Assembly (NCBI GenBank): GCA_027484655.1
Contig: JAIXSM010000018.1
Coordinates: 82,363-146,362, forward strand
DNA length: 64,000 nucleotides
Direction: 5' to 3'
DNA from: Hyphomicrobiales bacterium
GTDB taxonomy: Bacteria > Pseudomonadota > Alphaproteobacteria > Rhizobiales > Beijerinckiaceae
The notes under the pieces: generated by a model
The model's input: only the letters and a program-made list of their open reading frames with translations
Told to the model about the DNA's origin: nothing
Databases searched by the model: none
Program-made: the position numbers and the translations under genes
Shown here: positions 46,900 to 56,383 of the stretch, one piece after another
Layout: every line of letters starts with the position of its first letter
Position numbering within the stretch: the stretch's first letter is position 1

Positions 46900-47272
46900 T
46901 TAACCCGCGAGATTCGGAACGCCCGCGCTCCCGATTCGAACACGGTGTGTTCGCGGCGCGTCCCGATGTTCCCATTTCGATACGGCCGGGAGCATGAAAA
47001 CAATATTCGTATTTACGTTATTTTCATCCGTGGCCAATGGCGGATGCGCGGTTCCGATTCGGACATGAGGCGTTCCCGTCCTGTGTCGCCACGTCCCGTT
47101 ATGGCGCGTGTGCGGCCATTTTCGACAAGCGGCCGTAAACGAAATCTTCACGTGCAGTTTTCCGTATCTCGGCGGTTCCGATTCGGACATGGCATGTTCC
47201 GCGCTTGTTTTGAAAATCTCGTTTTGGGCCAATTTCAGCTTTCTTTTCGCGTGTCGCGTTAACGAAAAAGAA
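46900..47272. repeat. AT-richer intergenic stretch with dyad-bearing direct repeats
   Basis: This part of the 783-bp gap between aspS and the Bug gene is less GC-rich than its surroundings. A perfect 20-bp direct repeat starting GCGGTTCCGATTCGG occurs at 47048-47067 and 47172-47191. Degenerate relatives lie at about 46928-46956 and 46968-46996. The first of these holds an exact inverted repeat CGAACAC-ggt-GTGTTCG (46937-46953). No ribosome site or conserved protein is seen. Confidence 0.6.
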
Positions 47273-47298
47273 AACGCCCGGCGCGAGGGCCGGGCGTT
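47273..47298 (-). terminator. Terminator of the Bug-family gene
   Basis: Perfect 9-bp arms AACGCCCGG and CCGGGCGTT (47273-47281 and 47290-47298). On the minus strand a TTTTCTTTTTC run follows the stem, 23 bases after the stop codon. Confidence 0.85.
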
Positions 47299-47320
47299 GA
47301 AGCGTCGAAAATGCTGAAGC

Positions 47321-48319
47321 CTATTCGAGCTTGAGGCCGATTTCCTTGATGACAGGAACCCAGCGGTCCAGTTCGGCGCGCACGAAGCGGCGCGCCGCGT
47401 CCGGGTTGTTGTCGGCAGAGGGCTCGAAGCCGGATGCGGTGAGCAGGCGCACGAAATCCGGGTTCGCCATGGCTTCCTGCGTCGCCTTGGCGACGCGATC
47501 CACAATCGCGCGCGGGGTCTTTGCCGGCGCAAAGATGCCAGCGTAGTTGAGCGCGACGCAGCCGGGCACGCCGGCTTCTTCTGCGGTTGGCAGATCCGGC
47601 GCGCCGACCGCGCGTTTGGGAGTCGTCACCGCCAGCAGGCGGATCTTGCCCGCGCGCTGGAGTTCGAGAACCTGCCCCGTGACGTTGATGAAACCGACAG
47701 GCACGTGGCCGCCGACCAGATCGTTCAGGGCCGGCCCGCCGCCGCGATACGGCACGTGCTGGATGTCGGTCTTGGTCAGGGACTTGAACAGCTCCGCGCC
47801 CAGATGCGTGGCGGAGCCGACGCCGGCCGAGGCGTAGGAAAGCTTGCCGGGCCGCGCGCGCGCGTCGTCGATCAGCTCCTTGATAGTCTTGGCCGGGTGA
47901 GAGGGGTGAACCGCCACGCCGATGCCGCTGACGGAGATGATCGCAATCGGTTCAAAATCCCGCTCGGGATCATACGGCGGTTTGGGCGAGGCGGTTGGCA
48001 CCACCACATGGGTCGCGCCCGATCCGAACAGCAGGGTGTATCCATCCGGATTCGCACGGGCCGCTGCAGCCGCTCCCACCGCGCCGCCGGCTCCGCCCTG
48101 ATTCTCAATCACGACCGAGCCAAGACTGGTTTTGACGAACTCCACCCACGGACGGGCAACCGCGTCATTCACGCCGCCGGGCGGGAAGGGGACAATGAGC
48201 CTGATCGGACGGTCAGGATAGCTGGCTTGGGCCATAGCCGACTGGGCCATCGCCGCTGGGGCCACTGCAGCCACAGCGGCGCCACCGAGAGCGATCCTCA
48301 AAAAGTCGCGTCTTTCCAT
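47321..48319 (-). CDS. Bug-family tripartite tricarboxylate transporter binding protein
   Basis: A 332-residue periplasmic binding protein of the Bug/TctC family, which captures small carboxylates or other metabolites. It begins MERRDFLRIALGGAAVAAV, a twin-arginine signal with cleavage near AMAQA. Family blocks are PIRLIVPFPPGGVNDAVAR and GAGGAVGAAAAARANPDGYT, shown here as VPFPPGGVNDAVAR and AARANPDGYTLLFGS. No TctA or TctB membrane genes are nearby, so it is an orphan Bug protein. The ATG at 48319 has GGAGG upstream. Confidence 0.9.
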   Translation of the reverse strand: MERRDFLRIALGGAAVAAVAPAAMAQSAMAQASYPDRPIRLIVPFPPGGVNDAVARPWVEFVKTSLGSVVIENQGGAGGAVGAAAAARANPDGYTLLFGSGATHVVVPTASPKPPYDPERDFEPIAIISVSGIGVAVHPSHPAKTIKELIDDARARPGKLSYASAGVGSATHLGAELFKSLTKTDIQHVPYRGGGPALNDLVGGHVPVGFINVTGQVLELQRAGKIRLLAVTTPKRAVGAPDLPTAEEAGVPGCVALNYAGIFAPAKTPRAIVDRVAKATQEAMANPDFVRLLTASGFEPSADNNPDAARRFVRAELDRWVPVIKEIGLKLE

Positions 48320-48526
48320 ACGCCTCCCTCCTGGAGTTTCCCTGTTTCGTTCCCCACGCGCGCCCTGTCGGCGCTTGCGTGCGCAGAAAATAGGCCAAGC
48401 CGGGGCCGTGCGCCAGCGGTTGGAAAGTTGGCCCGGAGGCGCAAAACGCGCTTGTGCGGGCCGAAGGCCTGTTCTTATGTCTGCGGTGGAAGAAGACCCG
48501 CGCCGGGCCGCGGGCAGGGGAACTCA

Positions 48527-50824
48527 ATGGCCACGAAAATGTCCGAAGACCTGCGCACGGGCGCGCTGGTCTATCACCGCCTCCCGAAGCCTGGAAAACT
48601 CGAGATCCAGGCGACGAAGCCTCTCGGCAACCAGCGCGATCTTGCGCTTGCGTATTCGCCTGGCGTGGCGGCGGCCTGCGAGGCCATCGTGGACGATCCC
48701 GCCGAGGCCGCCAATCTCACCGCGCGGCAAAATCTCGTCGCCGTCATTACCAATGGCACAGCGGTGCTGGGATTGGGCGACATCGGGCCGCTCGCCTCCA
48801 AGCCTGTCATGGAAGGCAAGGCGGTCCTGTTCAAGAAGTTCGCCGGCATCGACGTGTTCGACATCGAGGTGGCGAAGAAGGACATCGACAAGTTCGTCGA
48901 GACCGTCGCCTCGCTGGAGCCCACGTTCGGCGGCATCAACCTTGAGGACATCAAGGGGCCGGACTGCTTCGAGATCGAGGAGAAGCTGCGCGCGCGGATG
49001 GCGATCCCCGTCTTCCATGACGATCAGCACGGCACGGCGATCATTGTGGCCGCAGCGGTGCGCAACGGGCTTGAACTGGCTGGCAAAGAGCTGTCGAAGG
49101 TCAAGATCGTCGCGTCCGGCGCGGGGGCCGCCGCGCTTGCGTGCCTCAACCAGCTCGTGGCGCTGGGCGCGCGGCGCGAGAACATCTTTGTTTCGGACAT
49201 CGAGGGCGTCGTCCACAAGGGCCGCAACGAACTGATGGACCGCTGGAAAGTGGTCTACGCGCAGGAGACAAGCGCGCGCACGCTCGCCGAGGTCATTCCG
49301 GGCGCGGACGTGTTTCTGGGTCTGTCCGCCGCCGGCGTGCTGAAGCCGGAGATGGTGAAAACCATGGCTGCGCGGCCGCTCATTCTGGCGCTCGCCAATC
49401 CCAATCCCGAGATCATGCCGGAAGAGGCGCTGGCCGCGCGGCCTGACGCCATGATCTGCACAGGGCGGTCTGATTATCCCAATCAGGTCAATAACGTCCT
49501 GTGCTTCCCCTACATCTTCCGCGGCGCGCTCGACGTGGGCGCGACGACCATCAACGAGGAGATGAAGCGCGCGGCGGTGGAGGCCATCGCGCAGCTGGCG
49601 CGTGAGGCGCCGTCCGATGTGGTGGCGCGGGCCTACGGTGGCTCGGCGCCCCTGTTCGGCGCCACGTCGCTGATCCCGTCGCCGTTTGATCCGCGGCTGA
49701 TTCTGCGCATTGCGCCCGCGGTGGCCAAGGCGGCGATGGAGACCGGCGTCGCCACCAAGCCGGTTACGGATTTTGAAGCGTACGAGGATCAGCTCAATCG
49801 CTTCGTCTTCCGCTCGGGCTTCATCATGAAGCCCGTGTTCGCACAGGCGAAATCTGATCCCCGCCGCGTGATTTACGCCGATGGCGAGGACGAGCGCGTG
49901 CTGCGCGCCGCGCAGGTCGCCATCGAGGAACGGCTGGCGGTGCCGATCCTCATTGGCCGTCCGGGCGTGGTGGAAAAGCGCATCGAGCGCTTCGGCCTCC
50001 AGATCAAGCCGGGTCGCGATTTTGAACTGGTGAACCCGGAAGACGATCCGCGCTATCGCGAGTATGTGCAGACGCTGATCGACGTGGCGGGCCGGAAGGG
50101 CATCACGCCGGACGCTGCGCGCACGCTGGTGCGCACCAACAACACGGTTATCGGCGCCATCGCGCTCCACCGCGGCGATGCTGACGCGCTCATCTGCGGG
50201 CTTGAGGGACGCTTCCATACGCGGCTGCGCTTTATCAAGGATATCGTGGGCCTGGCGCCGGGCGTCAGCGATTTTTCCGCGTTGTCTCTGCTTATTACGC
50301 AGAAGGGCAACTTCTTCCTCGCCGACACCCATGTGCGCTCCGATCCCACCTCCGCAGAGCTTGCGGAGATGACCGTCATCATCGCCGAACATGTGCGCCG
50401 ATTTGGTCTCACCCCGAAGATCGCGCTGCTCGCCGACAGCGACTTTGGCGGCCTCGACTCCGCGGCGGCGGTCAAGATGCGCGAGGCGCTTCAGCTCATC
50501 CGCACCATCAATCCCTATCTGGAGGTCGAGGGCGAGATGCAGGCCGATACGGCTCTCTCGCAGGCGATTCGTGATCGCGTGATGCCGCAGTCGCGCCTCA
50601 CCGGAGAGGCCAACGTGCTGGTGATGCCGAACCTGGCTTCCGCCAACATCGCGTTCCAGCTGGTTAAGGTGCTGGCGGACGCCTTGCCCGTGGGGCCGAT
50701 CCTGATGGGGGCGGCGAAGCCTGCGCATGTGCTCACGCCCTCTGTCACCGCGCGCGGCGTGGTCAACATGACGGCGATCGCGGTCGCGGAAGCCCAGGCG
50801 CAGGATCGTTACGATCCGGCGTGA
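48527..50824 (+). CDS. maeB: NADP-dependent malic enzyme (MaeB type)
   Basis: A 765-residue two-domain enzyme. The N-terminal malic-enzyme domain (to about 430) decarboxylates malate to pyruvate with [18 protein letters not shown] and [20 protein letters not shown] (its core [10 protein letters not shown]) are diagnostic, and the cofactor loop is [12 protein letters not shown]. The C-terminal part (about 445-760) is a phosphotransacetylase-like regulatory domain. The ATG at 48527 follows AGGGGA; the frame extends upstream to 47705 without coding character. It feeds NADPH and pyruvate metabolism. Confidence 0.94.
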   Translation: MATKMSEDLRTGALVYHRLPKPGKLEIQATKPLGNQRDLALAYSPGVAAACEAIVDDPAEAANLTARQNLVAVITNGTAVLGLGDIGPLASKPVMEGKAVLFKKFAGIDVFDIEVAKKDIDKFVETVASLEPTFGGINLEDIKGPDCFEIEEKLRARMAIPVFHDDQHGTAIIVAAAVRNGLELAGKELSKVKIVASGAGAAALACLNQLVALGARRENIFVSDIEGVVHKGRNELMDRWKVVYAQETSARTLAEVIPGADVFLGLSAAGVLKPEMVKTMAARPLILALANPNPEIMPEEALAARPDAMICTGRSDYPNQVNNVLCFPYIFRGALDVGATTINEEMKRAAVEAIAQLAREAPSDVVARAYGGSAPLFGATSLIPSPFDPRLILRIAPAVAKAAMETGVATKPVTDFEAYEDQLNRFVFRSGFIMKPVFAQAKSDPRRVIYADGEDERVLRAAQVAIEERLAVPILIGRPGVVEKRIERFGLQIKPGRDFELVNPEDDPRYREYVQTLIDVAGRKGITPDAARTLVRTNNTVIGAIALHRGDADALICGLEGRFHTRLRFIKDIVGLAPGVSDFSALSLLITQKGNFFLADTHVRSDPTSAELAEMTVIIAEHVRRFGLTPKIALLADSDFGGLDSAAAVKMREALQLIRTINPYLEVEGEMQADTALSQAIRDRVMPQSRLTGEANVLVMPNLASANIAFQLVKVLADALPVGPILMGAAKPAHVLTPSVTARGVVNMTAIAVAEAQAQDRYDPA

Positions 50825-50832
50825 TGGGGGCG

Positions 50833-50936
50833 CGAAACCCTCTCCTGAGGGAGAGGGTGGTTTGCGGAGCAAACCGGGTGAGGGCGTTTAGGCTGCGATG
50901 TGAATAAGCTGCGCGCGGGGACGCGCGCGGTCCAGT
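50833..50936. repeat. Intergenic repeats (families B and C) between convergent genes
   Basis: Family B is at 50833-50887: CCTCTCC/GGAGAGG arms, then GGTTTGCGGAGCAAACC and GGGTGAGGG. Family C is at 50908-50936 (GCGCGCGGGGACGCGCGCGG). They fill the 124-bp gap between maeB and the convergent PfkB gene. Confidence 0.85.
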
Positions 50937-50948
50937 CAGGCGCAACCC

Positions 50949-51839
50949 TCACTCCCGCTCGTACTTGTCGCGCATCCGCGCCACATCCTCGCGGGAGGGC
51001 AGGCCCGCCTCGTTGCCGAGATGCTGCACCTTGAACGCTGATGCAGCGCGGGCGTAGCGGAAGTGATCGATCCATTCCGCGCCGGGTCTGTCCAGATACG
51101 ATGCGATATATGCGCCGTGAAATACGTCGCCGGCGCCCGATGTGTCGATCACAAGGTCGGCCGGGATGTTGAGGGCCGCGAGCCGCTGCACCTCGCCGCG
51201 CTCGTCATACCAGAGCACGCCATGCTCTCCCTCTGTGACGCCGCCGATGCGGCACCCACGCGACTTGAGGTAGTCAAGCATTTCCCCCACGCTCATGTTC
51301 ATCTGCTCGCACAGGCGGGTGGAGCAGATCGCCACGTCGATGAACGCGAGAAGTTCGTGCGTGTTGGAGCGCAGGCCGCCGCCATCCAGCGAGGTGAGAA
51401 CGCCACCCTCGCGGCACGCGCGCGCGTAGTGAAGGGCGGCGTCCGCCTGGTGCCCGTCGAGATGGAGCGCCCGGCAGCCCGAGATGTTCAGGTTCGGCAC
51501 GGGGTGCAGATAGTCATCGTCACGCGCGCGCAGGATGACGCGCTTGCCTGCCTGCGGCATGATGAACGAGAGCGAGGAGCGCCGCACTTTCCGCCCATGC
51601 ACCGAAACCTGGTACTTCGCCGCCATGTCGAGGAACATGCGGCCAAGCCAGTCGTCGGAGAGGGAGGTGAGAAGATCGACGGATTGCCCCAGTTTTGCGG
51701 CGCAGAAGGCGGCGGTCACAGCGTTGCCTCCAAACGCCACCGCGTAATCGCGAGCGACCGCCTTGTCGTCGCCGGTGGGCATGGCGTCCGCCAGCATCGT
51801 TACGTCGATATACGTCTGACCGATGAAAAGCGCGTTCAT
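50949..51839 (-). CDS. PfkB-family carbohydrate/nucleoside kinase
   Basis: A 296-residue kinase of the ribokinase/PfkB family. The N-terminus MNALFIGQTYIDVT and the GGNAVTAAFCAAKLG signature are clear, and the catalytic/anion-hole block is DTSGAGDVFHGAY near residue 236. The acceptor sugar or nucleoside is not determinable from sequence, and no matching transporter or regulator is adjacent. The ATG at 51839 follows GAGGAG. Confidence 0.88.
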   Translation of the reverse strand: MNALFIGQTYIDVTMLADAMPTGDDKAVARDYAVAFGGNAVTAAFCAAKLGQSVDLLTSLSDDWLGRMFLDMAAKYQVSVHGRKVRRSSLSFIMPQAGKRVILRARDDDYLHPVPNLNISGCRALHLDGHQADAALHYARACREGGVLTSLDGGGLRSNTHELLAFIDVAICSTRLCEQMNMSVGEMLDYLKSRGCRIGGVTEGEHGVLWYDERGEVQRLAALNIPADLVIDTSGAGDVFHGAYIASYLDRPGAEWIDHFRYARAASAFKVQHLGNEAGLPSREDVARMRDKYERE

Positions 51840-52039
51840 GTCGCTCCTCGCTACGCAGATGTAACGACGTCGGCCCTCAAAGGTTTACGACCGATGCTTT
51901 GGGGCTACACTGGCCACGATTTCGCGTGGACAGCGTCGTTTCACGCTTACGCTTGTCTCGTGATGGGCTTATAAAGGTAGCGTATATTTTGAGCTGGCGT
52001 TCTGCGTCGGGCCACTTTTTTGTAAACGAGGCAATTGAC

Positions 52040-52378
52040 ATGAGCTTTTTCGATAAGCGGTCGGATTCTGTTCGTGACGGCTCCTATCCGGTGGATTTCT
52101 TCGAGCCAGACGCACCTTCCTCGGCCGGCTGCACACCGGAAGACCTTCGCCGCCAGATTGACGAGTGCGAACGCCGCATCGCCTCCCTCATGTGGGTGGT
52201 GGGCGTCATTCGCCGCGGCGTCGAATGGCAGGAGAACAGCCCGATCCTGCGGCTGATCGACAAGACCCTCGCCGACGAGCATGAGCGCGGCGCGCCGTTG
52301 GGGCCCAACGTCGCCCGGATGATCCCGCGCCGCCGCCCGGCGGCGTCCATCGACCACGCGGATCTCGATCTGGCTTGA
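52040..52378 (+). CDS. Hypothetical protein, 112 residues
   Basis: I do not recognise this family. The product is soluble and charged; it starts MSFFDKRSDSVRDG, and residues about 33-62 (TPEDLRRQIDECERRIASLM) look helical and may form a coiled coil, followed by VVGVIRRGVEWQ and a basic RRRP tail. The ATG at 52040 gives the clearest start; in-frame upstream starts reach 51899 in the promoter region. It is preceded by an AT-rich stretch (51970-52035) that may hold its promoter. It stands alone between two convergent pairs. Confidence 0.55.
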   Translation: MSFFDKRSDSVRDGSYPVDFFEPDAPSSAGCTPEDLRRQIDECERRIASLMWVVGVIRRGVEWQENSPILRLIDKTLADEHERGAPLGPNVARMIPRRRPAASIDHADLDLA

Positions 52379-52428
52379 GCTCGCAGCGCCGCGCGCGGCG
52401 GTTTAGCTTCAATAACAACCGTTGGCGA

Positions 52429-52607
52429 AACCCTCTCCTGATGGAGAGGGTGGTTTGCGGAGCAAAACGGGTGATGGCCGGCGCTGCCGTGCGCGCGAGG
52501 CCCCGGATCGCTCCGCGTCCGGGGATATGGCGCACGGTCCAAACACAGATGCGCGCGGGGACGCGCGTGGTCCCAACAGATGCGCGCGAGGACGCGCGCG
52601 GTCCAAA
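52429..52607. repeat. Intergenic repeat cluster (families B, C and D)
   Basis: Family B at 52429-52476 is nearly identical to the copy at 50833 (CTCTCCTGATGGAGAGGG and GGTTTGCGGAGCAAAAC). A GGCCCCGGATCGC...GTCCGGGG hairpin follows at about 52499-52525, like the one at 63823-63848. Two family-C copies follow at 52548-52576 and 52579-52607. They fill the gap between the hypothetical gene and erpA. Confidence 0.85.
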
Positions 52608-52612
52608 CTCCG

Positions 52613-52972
52613 CTAGATCGAGAAGCTTGTCCCGCAGCCGCAGGAGCTGGCGGCGTTCGGATTGGTGATGCGGAAGGATTGGCCCATCAGGTCGTCCACG
52701 AAATCAATCTGGGCGCCGCGGAGGAAATCCAGCGACACGGGATCAATCACGACCCCCACGCCGTCCCGCTCGATGAGCATGTCATCGGGCGCGCGGTCGG
52801 GAACGATGTCGAACGCGTACTGGAAGCCCGAGCAGCCGCCGCCGTTGACCGCGACGCGCAGAAGGGAGCCCTCGAGCTCCTTCGCCAGAATCTGCTTTAC
52901 GCGGCGCGCGGCGCGTTCAGTCACCACGGGCGCGTCGTTCGCAGTTTGATCGAGGGTCAGGCTATCGCTCAT
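52613..52972 (-). CDS. erpA: Iron-sulfur cluster insertion protein ErpA (HesB/IscA type)
   Basis: A 119-residue A-type carrier that delivers Fe-S clusters. The three cluster cysteines are in VNGGGCSGFQY and SSCGCGTSF. The ATG at 52972 follows AAGGAG; the frame extends into dgt on the other strand but that part is not real. It is divergent from dgt, and the erpA-dgt pair is a common alphaproteobacterial arrangement. Confidence 0.95.
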   Translation of the reverse strand: MSDSLTLDQTANDAPVVTERAARRVKQILAKELEGSLLRVAVNGGGCSGFQYAFDIVPDRAPDDMLIERDGVGVVIDPVSLDFLRGAQIDFVDDLMGQSFRITNPNAASSCGCGTSFSI

Positions 52973-53010
52973 CGCGGGGTGGCTCCTTGCCGCAGGCCAG
53001 CACCAGATAT

Positions 53011-54222
53011 ATGCCCGGGGGCGTGACCGTTCAACGCGCCCTTTACGCCTGCGACCCCCAGGCAAGCCGCGGCCGGCTCTTGTCGGAGCCGCCATCGCCG
53101 ACGCGCACCGAGTTTCAGCGCGACCGCGACCGCATTATCCACTCCACGGCGTTTCGGCGCCTTTCCCACAAGACGCAGGTGTTCGTACCCCACGAGGGCG
53201 ATCACTACCGCACGCGGTTGACGCATTCGATCGAGGTGGCGCAAATCGCCCGCGCCCTGTCCCGCGCCCTGCGGCTTGACGACGATCTGGCTGAGGCGCT
53301 GGCGCTGGCCCACGACCTCGGCCACACGTGTTTCGGTCATACGGGCGAGGAGGTGCTGGACGCCGCCATGGAGGGAATGGGCGGGTTCGACCACAACGCG
53401 CAGACGCTGCGCATCGTCACGAGCCTCGAGCGCCGCTACGCCGAGCATGACGGACTGAATCTTACGTGGGAGACGCTAGAGGGTCTGGTCAAGCACAACG
53501 GGCCCATGATCGGGCCTGACGGCGCGCCCGTGCCGAAGTACGCGCGCAGTGGCGTGCCGGCCCCCATCCTGCGGGCTGACGCCCGGATGGGGCTTGAACT
53601 CGCCACCTATTCGAGCGCCGAGGCCCAGGCGGCGGCCATCGCCGATGACATCGCCTACAACGCCCACGACATCGATGATGGCCTGCGTGCGGGCCTGTTC
53701 GACCTCGCCGATCTGCGGGACGTCGATTTTCTGCGCGACATTGTGGACGAGATCGAGCGGCTTCATCCGGGTTTGGAGCGCGTGCGCGTCATCCACGAGA
53801 TCTCGCGCCGGGTCATCACACGCCTGATCGAGGATGTGATCCGCTCAAGCGAAATGCGCCTTTCCGCCAGCCAGCCAGCAAGCGCGGACGCGGTGCGCGG
53901 GGCAGGGCAGGCGATGGTGACGTTTTCACCGGCCATGGCTGAGGTTGATCGCCAGCTCAAGGCGTTCCTTTTCCCGCACATGTACCGGCACCCGCGCGTC
54001 ATGAAAGTGCGCCGCGAGGCGTCGGGGGTGGTGGAGGCTTTGTTCGCAGCCTTCGCCGCCGACAGCGCGCGCATGCCGCAGGAGTGGGCGGACGCCGCCG
54101 AGGCCGCGCCCGACGAGCGCCGGCGGCTGCGGATCGTCTGCGATTACATTGCAGGCATGACGGATCGCTACGCCATCGCCGAGCACGTTCGGCTGACCGG
54201 CGGGGCGCCAAGCTTGAGGTGA
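53011..54222 (+). CDS. dgt: Deoxyguanosinetriphosphate triphosphohydrolase-like protein
   Basis: A 403-residue HD-domain protein that hydrolyses dNTPs to deoxynucleoside and triphosphate. EFQRDRDRIIHSTAFRRL is the family N-terminal block and the metal-binding HD residues lie in HSIEVAQIARALS and AHDLGHTCFGHTGEEVL. It has the shorter form without the extra domain of E. coli Dgt. The start is uncertain: ATG at 53011, or GTG at 53023; TTG at 52987 would overlap the erpA leader. Confidence 0.93.
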   Translation: MPGGVTVQRALYACDPQASRGRLLSEPPSPTRTEFQRDRDRIIHSTAFRRLSHKTQVFVPHEGDHYRTRLTHSIEVAQIARALSRALRLDDDLAEALALAHDLGHTCFGHTGEEVLDAAMEGMGGFDHNAQTLRIVTSLERRYAEHDGLNLTWETLEGLVKHNGPMIGPDGAPVPKYARSGVPAPILRADARMGLELATYSSAEAQAAAIADDIAYNAHDIDDGLRAGLFDLADLRDVDFLRDIVDEIERLHPGLERVRVIHEISRRVITRLIEDVIRSSEMRLSASQPASADAVRGAGQAMVTFSPAMAEVDRQLKAFLFPHMYRHPRVMKVRREASGVVEALFAAFAADSARMPQEWADAAEAAPDERRRLRIVCDYIAGMTDRYAIAEHVRLTGGAPSLR

Positions 54223-54265
54223 GGCGAACCAGACCCGCCAGCAAAGCGCCCAACGACGGGCGCGC

Positions 54266-54427
54266 CTCCCTCCACCACAAAGTGGGGGAGGGTGGCTGGC
54301 GGAGCCAGCCGGGAGGGGGCGACGCAACTTTTACATTGTTTAGAGTGCGCGCGCGGTCCGACCGGACCCCCTCCCGGGCGCCATTCGGCGCCCAACCCTC
54401 CCCCGCAAGCGGTGGAGGGGCGCCAAT
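54266..54427. repeat. Two intergenic repeat elements between dgt and argS
   Basis: The first (54266-54325) has CTCCCTCCACCAC.../GTGGGGGAG arms and GGTGGCTGGCGGAGCCAGCC. The second (54363-54427) is a related, oppositely oriented element with CCGGGCGCCATTCGGCGCCC and CCCTCCCCC...GGTGGAGGGG. Both are in the 297-bp gap, which otherwise shows nothing but the argS leader. Confidence 0.8.
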
Positions 54428-54519
54428 CCCCGTCATTGATGATCTTTGACGCATCCGGCGATTTCCGCTAGGCCGCCCCTGATCCCTTTCAGACCGGCCC
54501 AGCCGCGGAACACCGCCCC

Positions 54520-56292
54520 ATGAACGTCTTCGCCGAATTTCAGGCCCGCATCGCCCAGATCCTCCACAGCTTCATGGCGGAAGGCCGCCTGCCGGGCGAC
54601 CTCGACCTGTCCCGCTTCGTGGTCGAGCCCCCGCGTGATCCCTCCCACGGCGATCTCGCCACCAACGCGGCCATGGTTTACGCCAAGGAGGCGAAGGCCA
54701 GCTTCTCAAATCCGCGCGAGTTCGCCACCGCCATCGCCTATGCTCTCGCCGGCGATCCTGACGTGGACGCGGCAGAGGTGGCCGGGCCGGGCTTCATCAA
54801 CATCCGCCTGCGCGCGCATGTCTTCGCCGACGTGCTGAGGGCGAGCCTCGCCAACAGCGACTACGGGCGGCCCGCAACGCCGGATACAAAGCCTGTGAAC
54901 GTGGAGTATGTCTCCGCCAATCCCACCGGGCCTATGCACGTGGGCCACGGCCGCGGCGCTGTGTTCGGGGATGCGCTGGCCAACCTGCTGGCGTTCGCAG
55001 GGCGAAAGGTCACCCGCGAGTATTACATCAACGACGCGGGCGCCCAGGTGGACGTGCTCGCCCGCTCCGCATTCATGCGCTACCGCGAGGCGCTCGGCGA
55101 GGCCATCGGCGAAATCCCTGAAGGTCTCTATCCGGGTGATTACCTGAAGCCCGCGGGGCAGGCGCTCGCGAAGGCGCACGGCGCAGCGTTACGCGACAAG
55201 CCGGAGGCGGAGTGGCTGCCGCTGGTGCGCCGCTTCGCCATCGACGCCATGATGGACATGATCCGCATGGATCTGGCCGCGATGAACATCCGCCACGATG
55301 TGTTCTTCTCGGAGCGTTCGCTCACCGATAACGCGGAGCGGACGGACGCGGTGCGCGCGGTCATTGAGGATCTGCGCGCGCGCGGCATCGTCTACGTTGG
55401 CCGCCTGCCGCCGCCCAAGGGCCAATTGCCCGACGACTGGGAGGATCGCGAGCAGACGCTGTTCCGCTCCACGGACTTCGGCGACGATGTGGACCGGGCG
55501 CTGATGAAGTCGGACGGCAGCTACACGTATTTCGCCTCGGACATCGCGTATCACAAGTCCAAGGTGGACCGCGGCTTCACCGACATGATCGACGTGTGGG
55601 GCGCCGACCATGGCGGCTACGTCAAGCGCATGCAGGCGGCGGTGAAAGCCGTGTCTGGCGGCGAGGCCGCCCTCGACGTGAAGCTCTGCCAGCTTGTGAA
55701 GCTGATGCGTGGCGGTGAGCCTGTCACCATGTCCAAGCGCGCGGGCACGTTCGTGACATTGCGCGACGTTGTAGACGAAGTTGGCGTCGACGCTGTCCGC
55801 TTCATGATGCTGTTCCGCAAGAATGACGCCACGCTCGAGTTCGACCTGGCGAAGGTCATCGAGCAGTCCCGCGAAAATCCGGTGTTTTACGTTCAGTACG
55901 CCCATGCCCGCGGGCGCTCGGTGATGCGGCAGGCAAAGGCTGCTTTCCCGGATCTTGATCTTGAGACCGGGACGCTCGCCGGCGCGCCGCTTGATCTTCT
56001 GGCGGATGAGGGTGAGGGTGCGCTTGCGCGGCTTATTGCGCAGTATCCACGGCAGATCGAGGCGGCTGCTGCGGCTCATGAGCCCCACAGAATCGCATTT
56101 TATCTGCATGATCTTGCCTCATTGTTCCATTCTCACTGGAACCGGGGCAAAGATCAGCCACATTTGCGCTTTGTTAATGAAGAAAGACGAGATTTGACTT
56201 TGGCGAGAGTGGCGCTGGTCGCGTCTTTGACCAGCGTTCTTGCGTCGGGACTGGGCGTCCTTGGCGTCGGCGCCCCTGAAGAAATGCGCTGA
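54520..56292 (+). CDS. argS: Arginyl-tRNA synthetase
   Basis: A 590-residue class I synthetase. The HIGH-type motif is [11 protein letters not shown] near residue 140 and the KMSKS-type motif is [11 protein letters not shown] near 405. The Add1 N-terminal domain and the DALR anticodon domain at the C-terminus ([12 protein letters not shown]) are present. It is part of the dgt-argS-SPOR-nagZ-scpAB order. The ATG is at 54520. Confidence 0.95.
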   Translation: MNVFAEFQARIAQILHSFMAEGRLPGDLDLSRFVVEPPRDPSHGDLATNAAMVYAKEAKASFSNPREFATAIAYALAGDPDVDAAEVAGPGFINIRLRAHVFADVLRASLANSDYGRPATPDTKPVNVEYVSANPTGPMHVGHGRGAVFGDALANLLAFAGRKVTREYYINDAGAQVDVLARSAFMRYREALGEAIGEIPEGLYPGDYLKPAGQALAKAHGAALRDKPEAEWLPLVRRFAIDAMMDMIRMDLAAMNIRHDVFFSERSLTDNAERTDAVRAVIEDLRARGIVYVGRLPPPKGQLPDDWEDREQTLFRSTDFGDDVDRALMKSDGSYTYFASDIAYHKSKVDRGFTDMIDVWGADHGGYVKRMQAAVKAVSGGEAALDVKLCQLVKLMRGGEPVTMSKRAGTFVTLRDVVDEVGVDAVRFMMLFRKNDATLEFDLAKVIEQSRENPVFYVQYAHARGRSVMRQAKAAFPDLDLETGTLAGAPLDLLADEGEGALARLIAQYPRQIEAAAAAHEPHRIAFYLHDLASLFHSHWNRGKDQPHLRFVNEERRDLTLARVALVASLTSVLASGLGVLGVGAPEEMR

Positions 56293-56383
56293 GAGTCTGC
56301 GTTTGCCTGGATGAGCCGGCATCGCGGTCAGCGCTCTCCCGGGCCCATTGCGGGGCTCGGGACCGCGTGTGAGGTTGATGTCG

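Noticed and set aside
46931..46953. TTCGAA-containing word resembling a tRNA T-loop on the minus strand.
   Set aside because: The flanking stem does not pair as a T-stem and no acceptor, D or anticodon arms are visible.
46562..47191. Possible CRISPR-like direct repeats.
   Set aside because: Spacing is irregular, repeat lengths differ, and no cas genes are present; they are dispersed palindromic elements.
46900..47532. Minus-strand frame covering the repeat-rich gap.
   Set aside because: Its N-terminal part is antisense-frame inside the Bug gene, and the rest repeats short peptides from the DNA repeats (HVRIGTA, RVRIGSA); no start signal and no homology pattern.
47705..48526. N-terminal extension of the malic enzyme frame to 47705.
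   Set aside because: It lies over the Bug gene on the other strand, has no malic-enzyme homology and the ribosome site favours 48527.
48524..50872. A 782-codon minus-strand frame opposite maeB.
   Set aside because: Its product is His/Arg-rich without any domain, and the plus-strand frame is an unmistakable malic enzyme.
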